Shown: positions 51,601 through 60,242 of the stretch, one piece after another | How the letters are laid out: every line of letters begins with the position of its first letter | Position numbering within the stretch: position 1 is the first letter of the stretch | NCBI RefSeq assembly: GCF_000338275.1 | Contig: NZ_ANMR01000004.1 | Span: 34,458-98,457 of the forward strand | Origin: Staphylococcus xylosus NJ | GTDB lineage: Bacteria; Bacillota; Bacilli; Staphylococcales; Staphylococcaceae | Direction of reading: 5' to 3' | DNA length: 64,000 bases | The notes under the pieces: generated by a model | The model's input: the letters and a program-made list of their open reading frames with translations, nothing else | Databases searched by the model: none | Told to the model about the DNA's origin: nothing | Position numbers and translations under genes: made by a program

Positions 51601-52374
51601 TTATATTTTATTCTCTTCCACATCTATCATCCACTGTTTAATTTCACAAAGCGTTTGTTTTAGTGCAAATGGTCTCGGTACATGACCTTCTAACATTTGA
51701 TAAAACGTACGATAAGTTGTTCCCTTTTCCTCTAATTGCTGTGCTAAATGATAGGCATGATGAATGCCTACTTGCTTATCTTTTCCACCATGAACAATAA
51801 GTATAGGCGGGCTAGACTTAGTAATTTGAGCTAATGCATCTCGCTGCTGATAGGCAACAGCTTGCTTTTTAGGATGACCAATCATGCGTTTCAACATACC
51901 TCTTAAGTCAACGCGTTCTTCATACATTAAGTATATATCAGATACTCCGCCCCAGATAATATAACTTGAGATTGGTAAATCTTGAAATGTGAGCAAACCC
52001 TGAAGTCCACCTCTGGAAAATCCAACCATATGAATGGCAGCATAAGGGTATTTTTGATGCAGTATACGTATAGCAACCGTGACATCATTTAAATCCGCTC
52101 CATAAAATTCATCTTTCCCCTCACTACCGTTATTACCTCTATAATATGGACCAAAAACTAAAGTGCTTTTATTTGCAAATTGCATCATTCTAGCTGCTCG
52201 TACTTTACCTACTTGGCCCTTACCACCTCGTAGATATATCACAATTCTTTTTACATCTTCTTTTGGCGTCATTATTAAGCCTCGAACTTTTAAGTTATCG
52301 ACACAATACGTGACTTCATCAAATATATGATGTATTGATTCAATTGGCATACGCTTTCTATTTATAAAATCCAA
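51601..52374 (-). CDS. Alpha/beta hydrolase of the prolyl-oligopeptidase-like family
   Basis: A cytoplasmic 257-residue hydrolase. The nucleophile elbow is GFSRGG in HMVGFSRGGLQG, the acid is in VHGGKDKQVG, and the His is near EGHVPRP. It has the complete triad, unlike the lysophospholipase-like protein at 30764-31588. The substrate is unknown. The start is probably TTG at 52374, which overlaps the Nudix stop; the ATG at codon 9 is an alternative. Confidence 0.85.
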   Translation of the reverse strand: MDFINRKRMPIESIHHIFDEVTYCVDNLKVRGLIMTPKEDVKRIVIYLRGGKGQVGKVRAARMMQFANKSTLVFGPYYRGNNGSEGKDEFYGADLNDVTVAIRILHQKYPYAAIHMVGFSRGGLQGLLTFQDLPISSYIIWGGVSDIYLMYEERVDLRGMLKRMIGHPKKQAVAYQQRDALAQITKSSPPILIVHGGKDKQVGIHHAYHLAQQLEEKGTTYRTFYQMLEGHVPRPFALKQTLCEIKQWMIDVEENKI

Positions 52375-52834
52375 GTGATATCACTCTCTCTAAACAGTGT
52401 AAAATCGCATCGTCCTTCAACAAATAACTTTTTTTACTCTCTGGTATCTCAGCTATATTCTTATAAAATAAAGGGCCATTTGTTTCTAAATAATCATCTT
52501 GCTCACTTATCTCTGATACATTTACCATAAATACATCTTTTGTGAAAGATAAGCCATTCGTACGTTGTACTTCATATTGTGCAATATACTCACAATGCGC
52601 TATCTTTGCTCCAGTTTCTTCAAATAACTCCCGTGCAACAGCTACTTCACTTGTTTCTCCGTCTTCTTTTTTACCGCCTGGGAATTCAACACCACGTAAT
52701 TTATGGTTTGTAAATAGCAACTGATTTTTATATTTCGGAATAATAAGTACATGATTTCCGTCAGCAATATCTTCTTTATCTTTATATGATAAATATACGT
52801 TGTCATTATCTTTATCTTTAAACTTCATATACAT
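52358..52834 (-). CDS. ytkD: Nudix hydrolase, YtkD type
   Basis: A nucleoside triphosphate/oxidised-nucleotide pyrophosphohydrolase-like enzyme of about 158 residues. The Nudix box is complete: [20 protein letters not shown] continuing ETGA. Bacillus YtkD removes 8-oxo-dGTP and RNA 5' pyrophosphate. The ATG at 52834 lies seven bases behind GGGG; an ATG two codons later is possible. It overlaps the downstream hydrolase gene by 17 bases. Confidence 0.87.
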   Translation of the reverse strand: MYMKFKDKDNDNVYLSYKDKEDIADGNHVLIIPKYKNQLLFTNHKLRGVEFPGGKKEDGETSEVAVARELFEETGAKIAHCEYIAQYEVQRTNGLSFTKDVFMVNVSEISEQDDYLETNGPLFYKNIAEIPESKKSYLLKDDAILHCLERVISLGFYK

Positions 52835-52900
52835 CACTCTTCCCCTTATTATGTTAAACTAACTATGCTAAAGCTAAGTTATTTGTTGGAGGCAAAATTT

Positions 52901-53140
52901 ATGAAAACTATATTTCTTGGACTCATCCATATTTATCAACGATTTATATCGCCCTTGACGCCCGCAACTTGCCGTTTTTATCCTACTTGTTCTGAATATA
53001 CCAGAGAGGCAATTCAGGTATATGGTGCAGTAAAAGGTACTTGGTTAGGTATTAAAAGGATTTCAAAATGCCATCCGCTTCATAAAGGCGGCTTTGATCC
53101 AGTTCCCCTTAAGAAAAAAGATAACAAAAAAAATCAATAA
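52901..53140 (+). CDS. yidD: Membrane protein insertion efficiency factor YidD
   Basis: A 79-residue peripheral membrane protein aiding YidC-dependent insertion. The hallmark Cys-rich block [11 protein letters not shown] and the C-terminal [17 protein letters not shown] are intact. The ATG at 52901 has TTGGAGG upstream. Its 3' end overlaps that of convergent menC by seven bases. Confidence 0.93.
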   Translation: MKTIFLGLIHIYQRFISPLTPATCRFYPTCSEYTREAIQVYGAVKGTWLGIKRISKCHPLHKGGFDPVPLKKKDNKKNQ

Positions 53141-54138
53141 ATTCGTGTTAATCTTGTACTTTTAACCTTTGGAGGCTCAAAATAGATTGAGTCTCCTTTT
53201 AATATACCTGCACGTTCAACCACATCTTTTTCAAAATAATAACCTTCTGGTGTGATATCACTGGGATAACTAGAAAATTGGGCTAACATCGCAGTAAAAT
53301 ATCTACTTAATCCATACTCATACATACCACCTATGACTATTTTTACATTTTTTTCCTTAAGAATTTTAATAGTATCCATCACTTTATCGATTCCACCTAG
53401 TCTAAATGGTTTCAATACAACAACATCTATAGCGAAATCATCTATAACTTCTAAAATGTTATTTATCGTGTCTGCCTTTTCATCTATAGCAACTGGTGGT
53501 AATTCGTATGCATCAAACTGATTTAGTTTATTTAAAAATTTAAATGGTTCTTCAATATACAATAATTGATCATACCCAATTGTTGTTAGCTTTGCTATCT
53601 CCGAGTCGGTTATAGATTCATTTGCATCTACAACAATATCTGGTTTAAATGGTAATTGTTTAATTGATTTAATATCATTTAAAATTGAATCAGACCATTT
53701 CACTTTAACACGTTGGGGTTGTGTTTGGGATAATTGCAAAATATTTTCTTCTGCTAAACCGCTAATTGTTGCACCATAGGCTACGCTAAAATCTGTTAAT
53801 TTGAAAAACATTTGATAACAGGCCATTACAATCATACTTCTAGTTGCCGGATATTTAGATAGATGTTTTAAACTACATAATATTTCATCGAATGTATAAA
53901 ACTCTATATCTTTAATACTTTCGAACCAATCTTTCACTTGGATTTGAGCATCATCAATCGTTTCATTTGTATACCAATCAGTTTCAAACGCATTACACTC
54001 TCCATAGTAATATGAATTATTTTCCGTAACTAAAGCTACAAACAATGCTTTACGTGTTTCTAGTTTTATTTTAGGTGTAATTATTGGTGTATTAAAACGC
54101 TCGTCATAGAGGTATAGATGCATATCAACTATTTTCAT
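53134..54138 (-). CDS. menC: o-Succinylbenzoate synthase
   Basis: An enolase-superfamily enzyme dehydrating SHCHC to o-succinylbenzoate in menaquinone synthesis. 334 residues. The catalytic Lys lies in VKVKWSDS, and metal ligands in [15 protein letters not shown] and AIDEKAD. It begins 18 bases after menE. Menaquinone is the sole quinone of staphylococci, so the pair is core. Confidence 0.95.
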   Translation of the reverse strand: MKIVDMHLYLYDERFNTPIITPKIKLETRKALFVALVTENNSYYYGECNAFETDWYTNETIDDAQIQVKDWFESIKDIEFYTFDEILCSLKHLSKYPATRSMIVMACYQMFFKLTDFSVAYGATISGLAEENILQLSQTQPQRVKVKWSDSILNDIKSIKQLPFKPDIVVDANESITDSEIAKLTTIGYDQLLYIEEPFKFLNKLNQFDAYELPPVAIDEKADTINNILEVIDDFAIDVVVLKPFRLGGIDKVMDTIKILKEKNVKIVIGGMYEYGLSRYFTAMLAQFSSYPSDITPEGYYFEKDVVERAGILKGDSIYFEPPKVKSTRLTRIY

Positions 54139-54156
54139 ATAAACTCCTCATTACTT

Positions 54157-55536
54157 TTATAAATGATTTCTCTGCAATTTACCTGTTGATGTATAAGGTA
54201 ACGAAGTAACACGTTTAAATTGTTTTGGCACTTTATACTTTGCTAGATGATTTTGGAAGAATTCTATTAAATGTTTATTGGTTATAGCTTCTGAAGCAAC
54301 ATAATATAAATAAGGTACTTCTCCCCATGTAGCATCTTCAACACCAACACACATTGCATCTTCGATAGATTCGTGCTTTTTAGCGACTGTTTCTATTTGG
54401 TAAGGGTAGATATTTTCTCCACCACTTATAATTAAATCTTTTCGACGATCATATACCATGACATAACCTTCTTCATCTATTTCTGCTATATCACCAGTCT
54501 TAAAATAACCATCTACAAATGTATCTTTTTTATGCATTGGAAAAAGATAACCATTCATGACATTGTCACCTTTAATCAATAATTCTCCATGACCATTAAC
54601 ATTTGGCTGCGAAATCTTCACTTCAACATTATCGCTAGGTTTTCCAACCGTGTCTGGTCTTAGTTTCAACATTCCTGGTGTTGCTGTTAAGAATTGCGAA
54701 CACGTCTCAGTCATACCAAAAGAATTATAAATCGGTAAACCATAGTCTAACGCTCTATTTATTAACGATGTGGTTAGTTTAGCTCCACCAAGCAATATTT
54801 TTTCGATCGAAAACGGGTGATGCCATCCTTTGTCCATTAACCATTTTAGTGTTTGTGGTACTAATGATATATGTGTGGGTGTTTCCTCTTTAATTATCTT
54901 CATCATTTTATCAGCGTCAAATTTCGCTTCAAGTCGTAATGTAAAACCCTCAATTAACGCTCGTAACACTACACTCAAACCAGAAATATGATAAATCGGC
55001 AATACCGATAACCATTTCGTAGATTGATTAAATCCAAGACTCTCTTTACAACCTAATGCACTTGCATAATGGTTGTAAAAGGTTTGTGGCACTGCCTTCT
55101 GAGGACCTGTAGTACCAGAAGTAAACATAATCGATGCGATACGATCAATTGAGAACGGCGCTTCGAATTCGTACCCTTCTTGAGTCTGCAATGTTTGAAA
55201 ATCTATCACTTTAATATCTCTTAAATGAAGCTGTTCCATCGCTATGACTGTACTTACATCTATAGATTTCATTTGAGCAATCATTTCTTTTTTAGTTAAT
55301 CTCGTATTGACCATAGCTACTTCTATGCCTGCTACCCATGCAGCATTAATTAATACTATAGCTTCAATTGTATTGTTAATATATAAACCTATTCTGCTTA
55401 ATTCTAATTGTTCTAGACTATAAGCGAGTCTTTTAGCTCTCTCATACATCTTTCCAAAAGTAATTTTATTCACACCATCATCGATAAATATTTCTTTATT
55501 ATTTTGTTCAGCTTGTGTTTTTAACCAAAAATCCAA
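54157..55536 (-). CDS. menE: o-Succinylbenzoate--CoA ligase
   Basis: It activates o-succinylbenzoate to its CoA thioester. 459 residues. The adenylating-enzyme P-loop is TSGTTGPQK at 139-147, with [25 protein letters not shown] and the C-terminal Lys block [10 protein letters not shown]. The start is TTG nine bases behind GGAGG. A perfect PerR-type palindrome overlaps the promoter region 21 bases upstream. Confidence 0.95.
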   Translation of the reverse strand: MDFWLKTQAEQNNKEIFIDDGVNKITFGKMYERAKRLAYSLEQLELSRIGLYINNTIEAIVLINAAWVAGIEVAMVNTRLTKKEMIAQMKSIDVSTVIAMEQLHLRDIKVIDFQTLQTQEGYEFEAPFSIDRIASIMFTSGTTGPQKAVPQTFYNHYASALGCKESLGFNQSTKWLSVLPIYHISGLSVVLRALIEGFTLRLEAKFDADKMMKIIKEETPTHISLVPQTLKWLMDKGWHHPFSIEKILLGGAKLTTSLINRALDYGLPIYNSFGMTETCSQFLTATPGMLKLRPDTVGKPSDNVEVKISQPNVNGHGELLIKGDNVMNGYLFPMHKKDTFVDGYFKTGDIAEIDEEGYVMVYDRRKDLIISGGENIYPYQIETVAKKHESIEDAMCVGVEDATWGEVPYLYYVASEAITNKHLIEFFQNHLAKYKVPKQFKRVTSLPYTSTGKLQRNHL

Positions 55537-55557
55537 TCTGTCATTCCTCCATCTCAG

Positions 55558-55572
55558 TTATAATTATTATAA
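55558..55572. promoter_or_regulatory. PerR-box-like palindrome at the menE promoter
   Basis: TTATAATTATTATAA matches the 7-1-7 PerR consensus TTATAATNATTATAA exactly. It also contains TATAAT, which could be the -10 of menE, so a bound repressor would block transcription. Confidence 0.65.
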
Positions 55573-55801
55573 CGTGTTTATGTTTATTTAACAGTATTCA
55601 TGCACAACACGTGTGATTTTTAATATTTTTCCTATTTATTAACTATTTTTACCTTTTTAAAATATAAATGTTACTTTCATTTTGAAATTTAGTTAAATCA
55701 ACTCATTCAACAGGTTATAATCAAATTTTCACCTTTAATGTTTTGTCTACACCAAAGGTTGGGTAATTATTTATTGTAAAAATAATAAAGGAGTGAAACA
55801 G

Positions 55802-56365
55802 ATGAAGTTAAAAAGTTTATCAGCAATAATGTTTTCTAGTTTATTATTAGCTAGTTGTGGAAATGGTTCATCTGACAGTGATTCAAAATCTGAAAATAAA
55901 AAAGATACAAAATCCGATAACCAAGTTATCGCTATCAACAAAATCAAAACAAGTCCTGATGACGCTATCAAAAAGGCCCAAGAAACATACGACAACCAAA
56001 ATTTAAAAGGCATCTCATATGAAAGAAGCAATGGCGAATGGGCATATAAAATTGAACAACAAGGTGATAATAAAGAATCAGAAGTTATTATCTCTGATAA
56101 AAATAAAAAAATCTTGAATAAAGAACAAGAGAACGAAGATTCAATTAATAATAACGAAGCATTTAATTATAATGAAGCCATCGATTATAAAGACGCCATT
56201 AAAAAAGGTCAAAAAGAATTTGACGGAGACATCAAAGAGTGGTCACTATCAAAAGACGATGGGAAACTCGTTTATGATTTAGACCTTAAAAAAGATAAAG
56301 AAAAACACGAAGTGACTATTGATGCTAAGAATGGCAAAGTATTAAATAACGAACAAGATAATTAA
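55802..56365 (+). CDS. PepSY-domain lipoprotein
   Basis: A secreted lipoprotein of 187 residues. The signal peptide ends in LLLAS-C19. A Ser/Asp/Lys-rich linker follows, then two PepSY units (about 48-100 and 122-186), each with a DAIKK(A/G)Q start and an E-VIIS/VTIDAKNGKVLN-type end. PepSY domains often modulate peptidases or bind metals at the envelope; the target is unknown. The ATG at 55802 has AAAGGAG upstream. First gene beyond menE in the accessory segment; its codon use looks ordinary. Confidence 0.85.
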   Translation: MKLKSLSAIMFSSLLLASCGNGSSDSDSKSENKKDTKSDNQVIAINKIKTSPDDAIKKAQETYDNQNLKGISYERSNGEWAYKIEQQGDNKESEVIISDKNKKILNKEQENEDSINNNEAFNYNEAIDYKDAIKKGQKEFDGDIKEWSLSKDDGKLVYDLDLKKDKEKHEVTIDAKNGKVLNNEQDN

Positions 56366-57118
56366 ATATTTCTAAGTTAAGTATTTAATTATAGTCAGTG
56401 ATTCAAAAAATCCATTTCTATTAATTCACAATTTTTATCATAATTAAGAAATTATAAATGAAAGAAAAACACTTAAATTAAACTATTACTTTTGTTAAAT
56501 ATAAGCATTTGTGCTATATGGGTACTGAGAGAAACCTTAACTATTTAAAACGAAATTCGTTGTTCTTTATTAGAAAAGTTGACTGGATTGAAAACTTTAA
56601 TAACACTTTCTTAATTTGCTGTTGAAGCTCTTACACAAGAATCACTAACTTAATATTATATTTACAAGCGCCAAAGCTCTTGCTTAAGCACTGCTAACTT
56701 AATTAATTAATTAATTAATTATTGGTTCTTTAAAATAATTGCTTGAGCTGGTGCTTATACATAAGACTCACTTCAGTAACCCACTTTATAACAAATATTA
56801 ACTTCTAAATATCTTACCAATGGTCAGTCTATATTTTACTTTATAACTCTACTATAGCAATTGTATAACACATCCTTTAATATACCTCCTCCCCTATATT
56901 ATTAATCCGCTTACATCATTTACTAAATAAAAAATTACTTGCATAACCTAAAATTAAAATAAATCGTATTACTATTTAATATTTTATTTTCATATATAAC
57001 TTTCGTTAATCTAACTTATTTTTTTATTATTTTTGCTTGTACTTATTTTAAAAAACGACTAACTACATATACTAATAATGCCTTCTTTGCTAACTTTGTA
57101 AAAAAGGAGGCGTTTAAA
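56366..57118. other. Long non-coding gap with degenerate repeats
   Basis: About 750 AT-rich bases without a credible gene. It holds two related 27-base units (AGCTCTTACACAAGAATCAC... at 56626-56652 and AGCTCTTGCTTAAGCACTGC... at 56675-56701), a related unit at 56750-56780, and a TTAATTAATT tetranucleotide run at 56700-56722. The units resemble the repeat at 25.9-26.0 kb. The end, 57105-57110, is the AGGAGG that serves the tarP-like gene. Confidence 0.6.
56626..56780. repeat. Degenerate repeat cluster related to the 25.9 kb repeat
   Basis: Three imperfect units at 56626-56652, 56675-56701 and 56750-56780 share a CTTANACANRAG...ACT pattern with GGTTCTTACACATGAGC near 25.9 kb. Similarity was judged by eye; the third copy (GGTGCTTATACATAAGACTC) is the closest. 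Function unknown. Confidence 0.4.
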
Positions 57119-58120
57119 ATTAAAAAAGTCAGCATAGTTATGCCAACATACAATAACGATTGTTCTCTTTCTCGTACAATCGATTCTGTTATTAATCAAA
57201 CAATGGAGAAAACCAATTATGAGCTAATAATTGTAGACGATCATTCAACTAACTCGAATACATTAAATATTATTAAATCCTATACAAAAAAATACAGTAA
57301 GTTAATTAAATTCAAACGACTAAAATTCAACAGTGGTAGTGCTAGCAAACCAAGAAATAAAGGTATTGAAATGAGTAGTGGTCAGTATATTTTCTTTTTA
57401 GATTCTGACGATTTTTTACACCCGCGTGCTTTAGAAGACTTATATAATTATGGAATTAAACATAAAAGTGATTTGATTATTGGAAAATACGGCGTTAAAG
57501 GTAAAGGTAGAAGCGTACCTAAAGCTATATTTGAAAATGGAAATGTTCCGAAAGCTAATATTATTGAAAATAGTATGTTCTATGCTTTATCTGTACTCAA
57601 AATGTTTAAAAAAGCAATTATAGATAAAAATAAGTTAAGATTTAAAACATTTTCACAAACTGGTGAAGATCAACTATTCACTATAGAATTTCTAATGAAC
57701 TCTAGGAATTATGCTATAAAAACAGATTACGAATACTACGTCGTAGTCAATAATTTTGATAATGGTACACATTTATCACATCATAAAAGTTCAGGGAAAC
57801 AGTACTTTGCAACAATTAACGAAATTTATAACACTATTTACAAAAGCCCTATTTACAAAGATCAAAAAACACGGGACCAATTTGCTGGAAAATTTACTAC
57901 GCGGTTATTTAGACACGGGCAAAAGAAAAATTTTGCAATTAGTAAAATGAAATATGAAGATAAAATTGAATGGTTGAAGTATTTTTCAAAAACACTTAAT
58001 AGTGTGCCTAGAAGCGCCGATCAGTATGTTACACAAATTTTCAATATGAAATTAGAAGCCATAAGACAAAATAATTTGTTAGCTGTTATGGCAGCAGATA
58101 AATTCATTAAAGGAGAATAA
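57119..58120 (+). CDS. tarP: TarP-like wall teichoic acid beta-GlcNAc transferase, apparent ATT start
   Basis: A family-2 glycosyltransferase of 333 residues, closely resembling TarP of S. aureus prophage N315. TarP adds GlcNAc to ribitol phosphate of wall teichoic acid and alters antibody recognition. The GT-A fold begins KKVSIVMPTYNN. The metal-binding motif is DSD at 95-97 in FFLDSDD; the catalytic-base region is GEDQLF (E183-D184). Many long blocks match TarP (SVPKAIFENGNV, YALSVLKMFKKA, GQKKNFA, MKYEDKIEWL, VTQIFN). It has TarP length and lacks the long C-terminal half of TarS. The first ATG (57140) would cut off the first beta strand and lies 29 bases from AGGAGG. ATT at 57119 lies eight bases from it and restores the homologous N-terminus. 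No phage gene is adjacent. Confidence 0.9.
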   Translation: MKKVSIVMPTYNNDCSLSRTIDSVINQTMEKTNYELIIVDDHSTNSNTLNIIKSYTKKYSKLIKFKRLKFNSGSASKPRNKGIEMSSGQYIFFLDSDDFLHPRALEDLYNYGIKHKSDLIIGKYGVKGKGRSVPKAIFENGNVPKANIIENSMFYALSVLKMFKKAIIDKNKLRFKTFSQTGEDQLFTIEFLMNSRNYAIKTDYEYYVVVNNFDNGTHLSHHKSSGKQYFATINEIYNTIYKSPIYKDQKTRDQFAGKFTTRLFRHGQKKNFAISKMKYEDKIEWLKYFSKTLNSVPRSADQYVTQIFNMKLEAIRQNNLLAVMAADKFIKGE

Positions 58121-58125
58121 CTAAA

Positions 58126-58392
58126 GTGCATGATTACAACTATAATGATACAAAAAAGCTTGAATTAAATGCCATAGATATAAAAAATAACAAGAACAAA
58201 ATTGAATGGATATATGCAAATTATGAAAATATAACCTTAAAAATCCAAAAATATGATATGCCTTGGTTAATTATGAACGGTTATAAAATTGCAAGAATTA
58301 AAAACTTAGATACGACAGCATACTTTAATGACTTAAAAGTAGTATTTGATTTTACCAAGGACAAACTAATTTATGTGACATACAGCGATTAA
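58126..58392 (+). CDS. Hypothetical 88-residue protein after the tarP-like gene
   Basis: A small soluble protein of unknown function, rich in Lys, Asn, Tyr and Asp, with no signal or membrane span. It contains IEWIYANYENITLKIQKY and a VVFDFTKDKLIYVTY end that suggests beta strands. The start is GTG with AGGAG ten bases upstream, five bases after the tarP-like stop, so it is almost certainly translated with it. Confidence 0.65.
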   Translation: MHDYNYNDTKKLELNAIDIKNNKNKIEWIYANYENITLKIQKYDMPWLIMNGYKIARIKNLDTTAYFNDLKVVFDFTKDKLIYVTYSD

Positions 58393-58444
58393 TTAATTTA
58401 GGAATATTACTTTTACAATTTTGTTTTTAGGAGAATTTAAAATA

Positions 58445-59749
58445 ATGAGAAATTTAATAAGGAGATCTCTTTTAATAATATCGATTCTATTGCTCATCTC
58501 TTATGTTTTAAAAGAGAAAAGTGTTGATGCATCATCACTAAACAATGATGATACATATATAACTGAACCCACAAAACCTATAAAAGATGCTACACCTGTT
58601 GATTATGAGATACCACAAGAAAACCTTAGACCTATAGAAGAAGCCACTGGAAGTGATATAGAAAGAATTTTAGGCAAAGATGACCGTATATTAGTAGAAA
58701 ATTATACCTCTTATCCCTATAAAACTATAGTACTTTTAAACATGACATTTAACAATATAACTTATATTGGTACAGGTACTGTGATTGCTCCTGATACAAT
58801 ACTTACAGCAGCGCATAACGTTTACGATTCAAGACTTGGCGGTTGGGCTACTGAAATAACAGCTTATGCTGGAGCAAGAGCTAACAAAGCTACTATAGGT
58901 AAAGCAAAAGTAGATAAAAAATATGTATTACCAGAATGGATCAATTCTCAATCTTCTCAACATGATTTAGCAGTTATTAAGTTAAAAACCTCTCTTGGAG
59001 ACCAAACAGGTACTTTAGGAATAACTAACGAAATGAAATTAAGCGAACCTATAGAAACAGCTGGATATCCTGCTGATAAAGGCGGTTGGACATTATATAA
59101 AGGAAACGGTCTATTAAAAAAATTTACTAATTTTAATGTTTATTACGATATAGATACTTATGGTGGACAAAGTGGCAGTCCAGTATGGAATAGAGACAAG
59201 AAAATTATTGGAGTACATGCTTATGGTTCTAGCCCGCTAAACTTTGCCACCAAAATAAATGATACAAATTTGAAATTAATAAAAAAATGGACAAACATTC
59301 CAGTTGGTCATGTCTACAACAAAGATGTCACTGTATCCAAAAGTAACATTTCGGTTTGGAACGATTTTCAATTTCATATTAAGAAACCCCTAACTCATAT
59401 TAAACTCGGTAATGTTTATAAAGCGAAATATATATACAAACATAACAATGGACAAACTTATTTATCTCTATATGATAATAAAAATAAATGGATAGGTTAT
59501 TTTAATAAAAGAGATGTTTCTGATTTAAAAGGAACGCTACTGAATAAAAAAGTCAAAATAAATAAAAACAATTATGTAATCTGGGATTCTTTTTATTTCG
59601 ATAACAAAAAAGGTCTAAGCAAAAACTTCTATGGTAAAACTTTAAATGCCAAATATAGTTACGTACTTGGTAATAATGAAGAATTTTATTCTTTATATGA
59701 TTCCAAAAATAAGTGGGTAGGCTACATAAATAAAAAAGCCACACAGTAA
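58445..59749 (+). CDS. Secreted V8-like glutamyl endopeptidase with two C-terminal SH3/GW-like modules
   Basis: A 434-residue secreted serine protease. An N-terminal signal sequence (about 1-29), a propeptide-like stretch to about residue 78, then an S1B protease domain to about 282. The triad is H124 (TAAHNVYD), D174 (QHDLAVIKL) and S243 (GGQSGSPVW). H258 in IGVHAYG matches the residue that gives V8 and Bacillus glutamyl endopeptidases their Glu preference. The C-terminus has two related modules (about 286-357 and 364-432), each ending YxSLYDxKNKWxGYxNK, similar to GW/SH3_8 wall-binding repeats of autolysins. So it may be retained on lipoteichoic acid or the wall. The ATG has AGGAG 11 bases upstream. 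It lies 52 bases after the 88-residue gene. Confidence 0.87.
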   Translation: MRNLIRRSLLIISILLLISYVLKEKSVDASSLNNDDTYITEPTKPIKDATPVDYEIPQENLRPIEEATGSDIERILGKDDRILVENYTSYPYKTIVLLNMTFNNITYIGTGTVIAPDTILTAAHNVYDSRLGGWATEITAYAGARANKATIGKAKVDKKYVLPEWINSQSSQHDLAVIKLKTSLGDQTGTLGITNEMKLSEPIETAGYPADKGGWTLYKGNGLLKKFTNFNVYYDIDTYGGQSGSPVWNRDKKIIGVHAYGSSPLNFATKINDTNLKLIKKWTNIPVGHVYNKDVTVSKSNISVWNDFQFHIKKPLTHIKLGNVYKAKYIYKHNNGQTYLSLYDNKNKWIGYFNKRDVSDLKGTLLNKKVKINKNNYVIWDSFYFDNKKGLSKNFYGKTLNAKYSYVLGNNEEFYSLYDSKNKWVGYINKKATQ

Positions 59750-60242
59750 TGTATCTAAATAAACATATTAGCTGTAATACTATAAATGAAGCACAATCTA
59801 GAAATAAAATTCATAATACTAACTCTAACAAGCACCTTTTAAATAATGTATATTCTGTATTGAATATGCTATTTCACCTAATATAAATAAACTAGTTAAA
59901 TGTCTCAAGGCTAGTAATGCTTCTCTTATAATCTGAAAATTTCTATTCAATTTACTATTAAAATTATGTTTCAATAAACATGAATATATCAACAAAGTTT
60001 GTTCTGTTTTAAACAGGATATACATAACTATAATTAAACTCTTTGCATAAAAGCCACTAACTCATTAAATTGAATAGTGGCTTTTTTATAGCAAAATTTT
60101 TATGAAGTTGAATAACATTTTTAATATTGTCATCTATGTATGACTGATCTATTAAGATAATAACTAAAAACGCAAATCAAACCATTGACCTTAATTCTTC
60201 ATGTATAAATATCATAAAAATTTAAAAACAGTCTATTTGAAT
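59750..60242. other. Gap between the protease and staphylokinase-like genes
   Basis: About 490 bases between convergent genes. It contains one strong terminator (60049-60087). A minus-strand frame at 59825-60025 has no SD and an unlikely composition, so I do not call it. A 3' UTR or small RNA ending at the terminator is possible. Confidence 0.4.
60049..60087 (+). terminator. Strong plus-strand terminator
   Basis: AAAAGCCACTA and TAGTGGCTTTTTTA form an 11-bp stem. It lies 300 bases beyond the protease stop. Confidence 0.85.

Noticed and set aside
56698..56723. TTAATTAATT run as an origin-like or phase-variation tract
   Set aside because: It lies over 390 bases from the nearest start codon and in no reading frame; simple AT slippage explains it.
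57119..58120. Full-length TarS as identity of the glycosyltransferase
   Set aside because: The protein ends at about 333 residues without the TarS C-terminal half, and blocks match TarP closely.
59825..60025. 66-codon minus-strand frame between the protease and Sak-like genes
   Set aside because: No ribosome binding site, no recognisable domain, and it lies in an AT-rich gap that ends in a terminator; probably chance.
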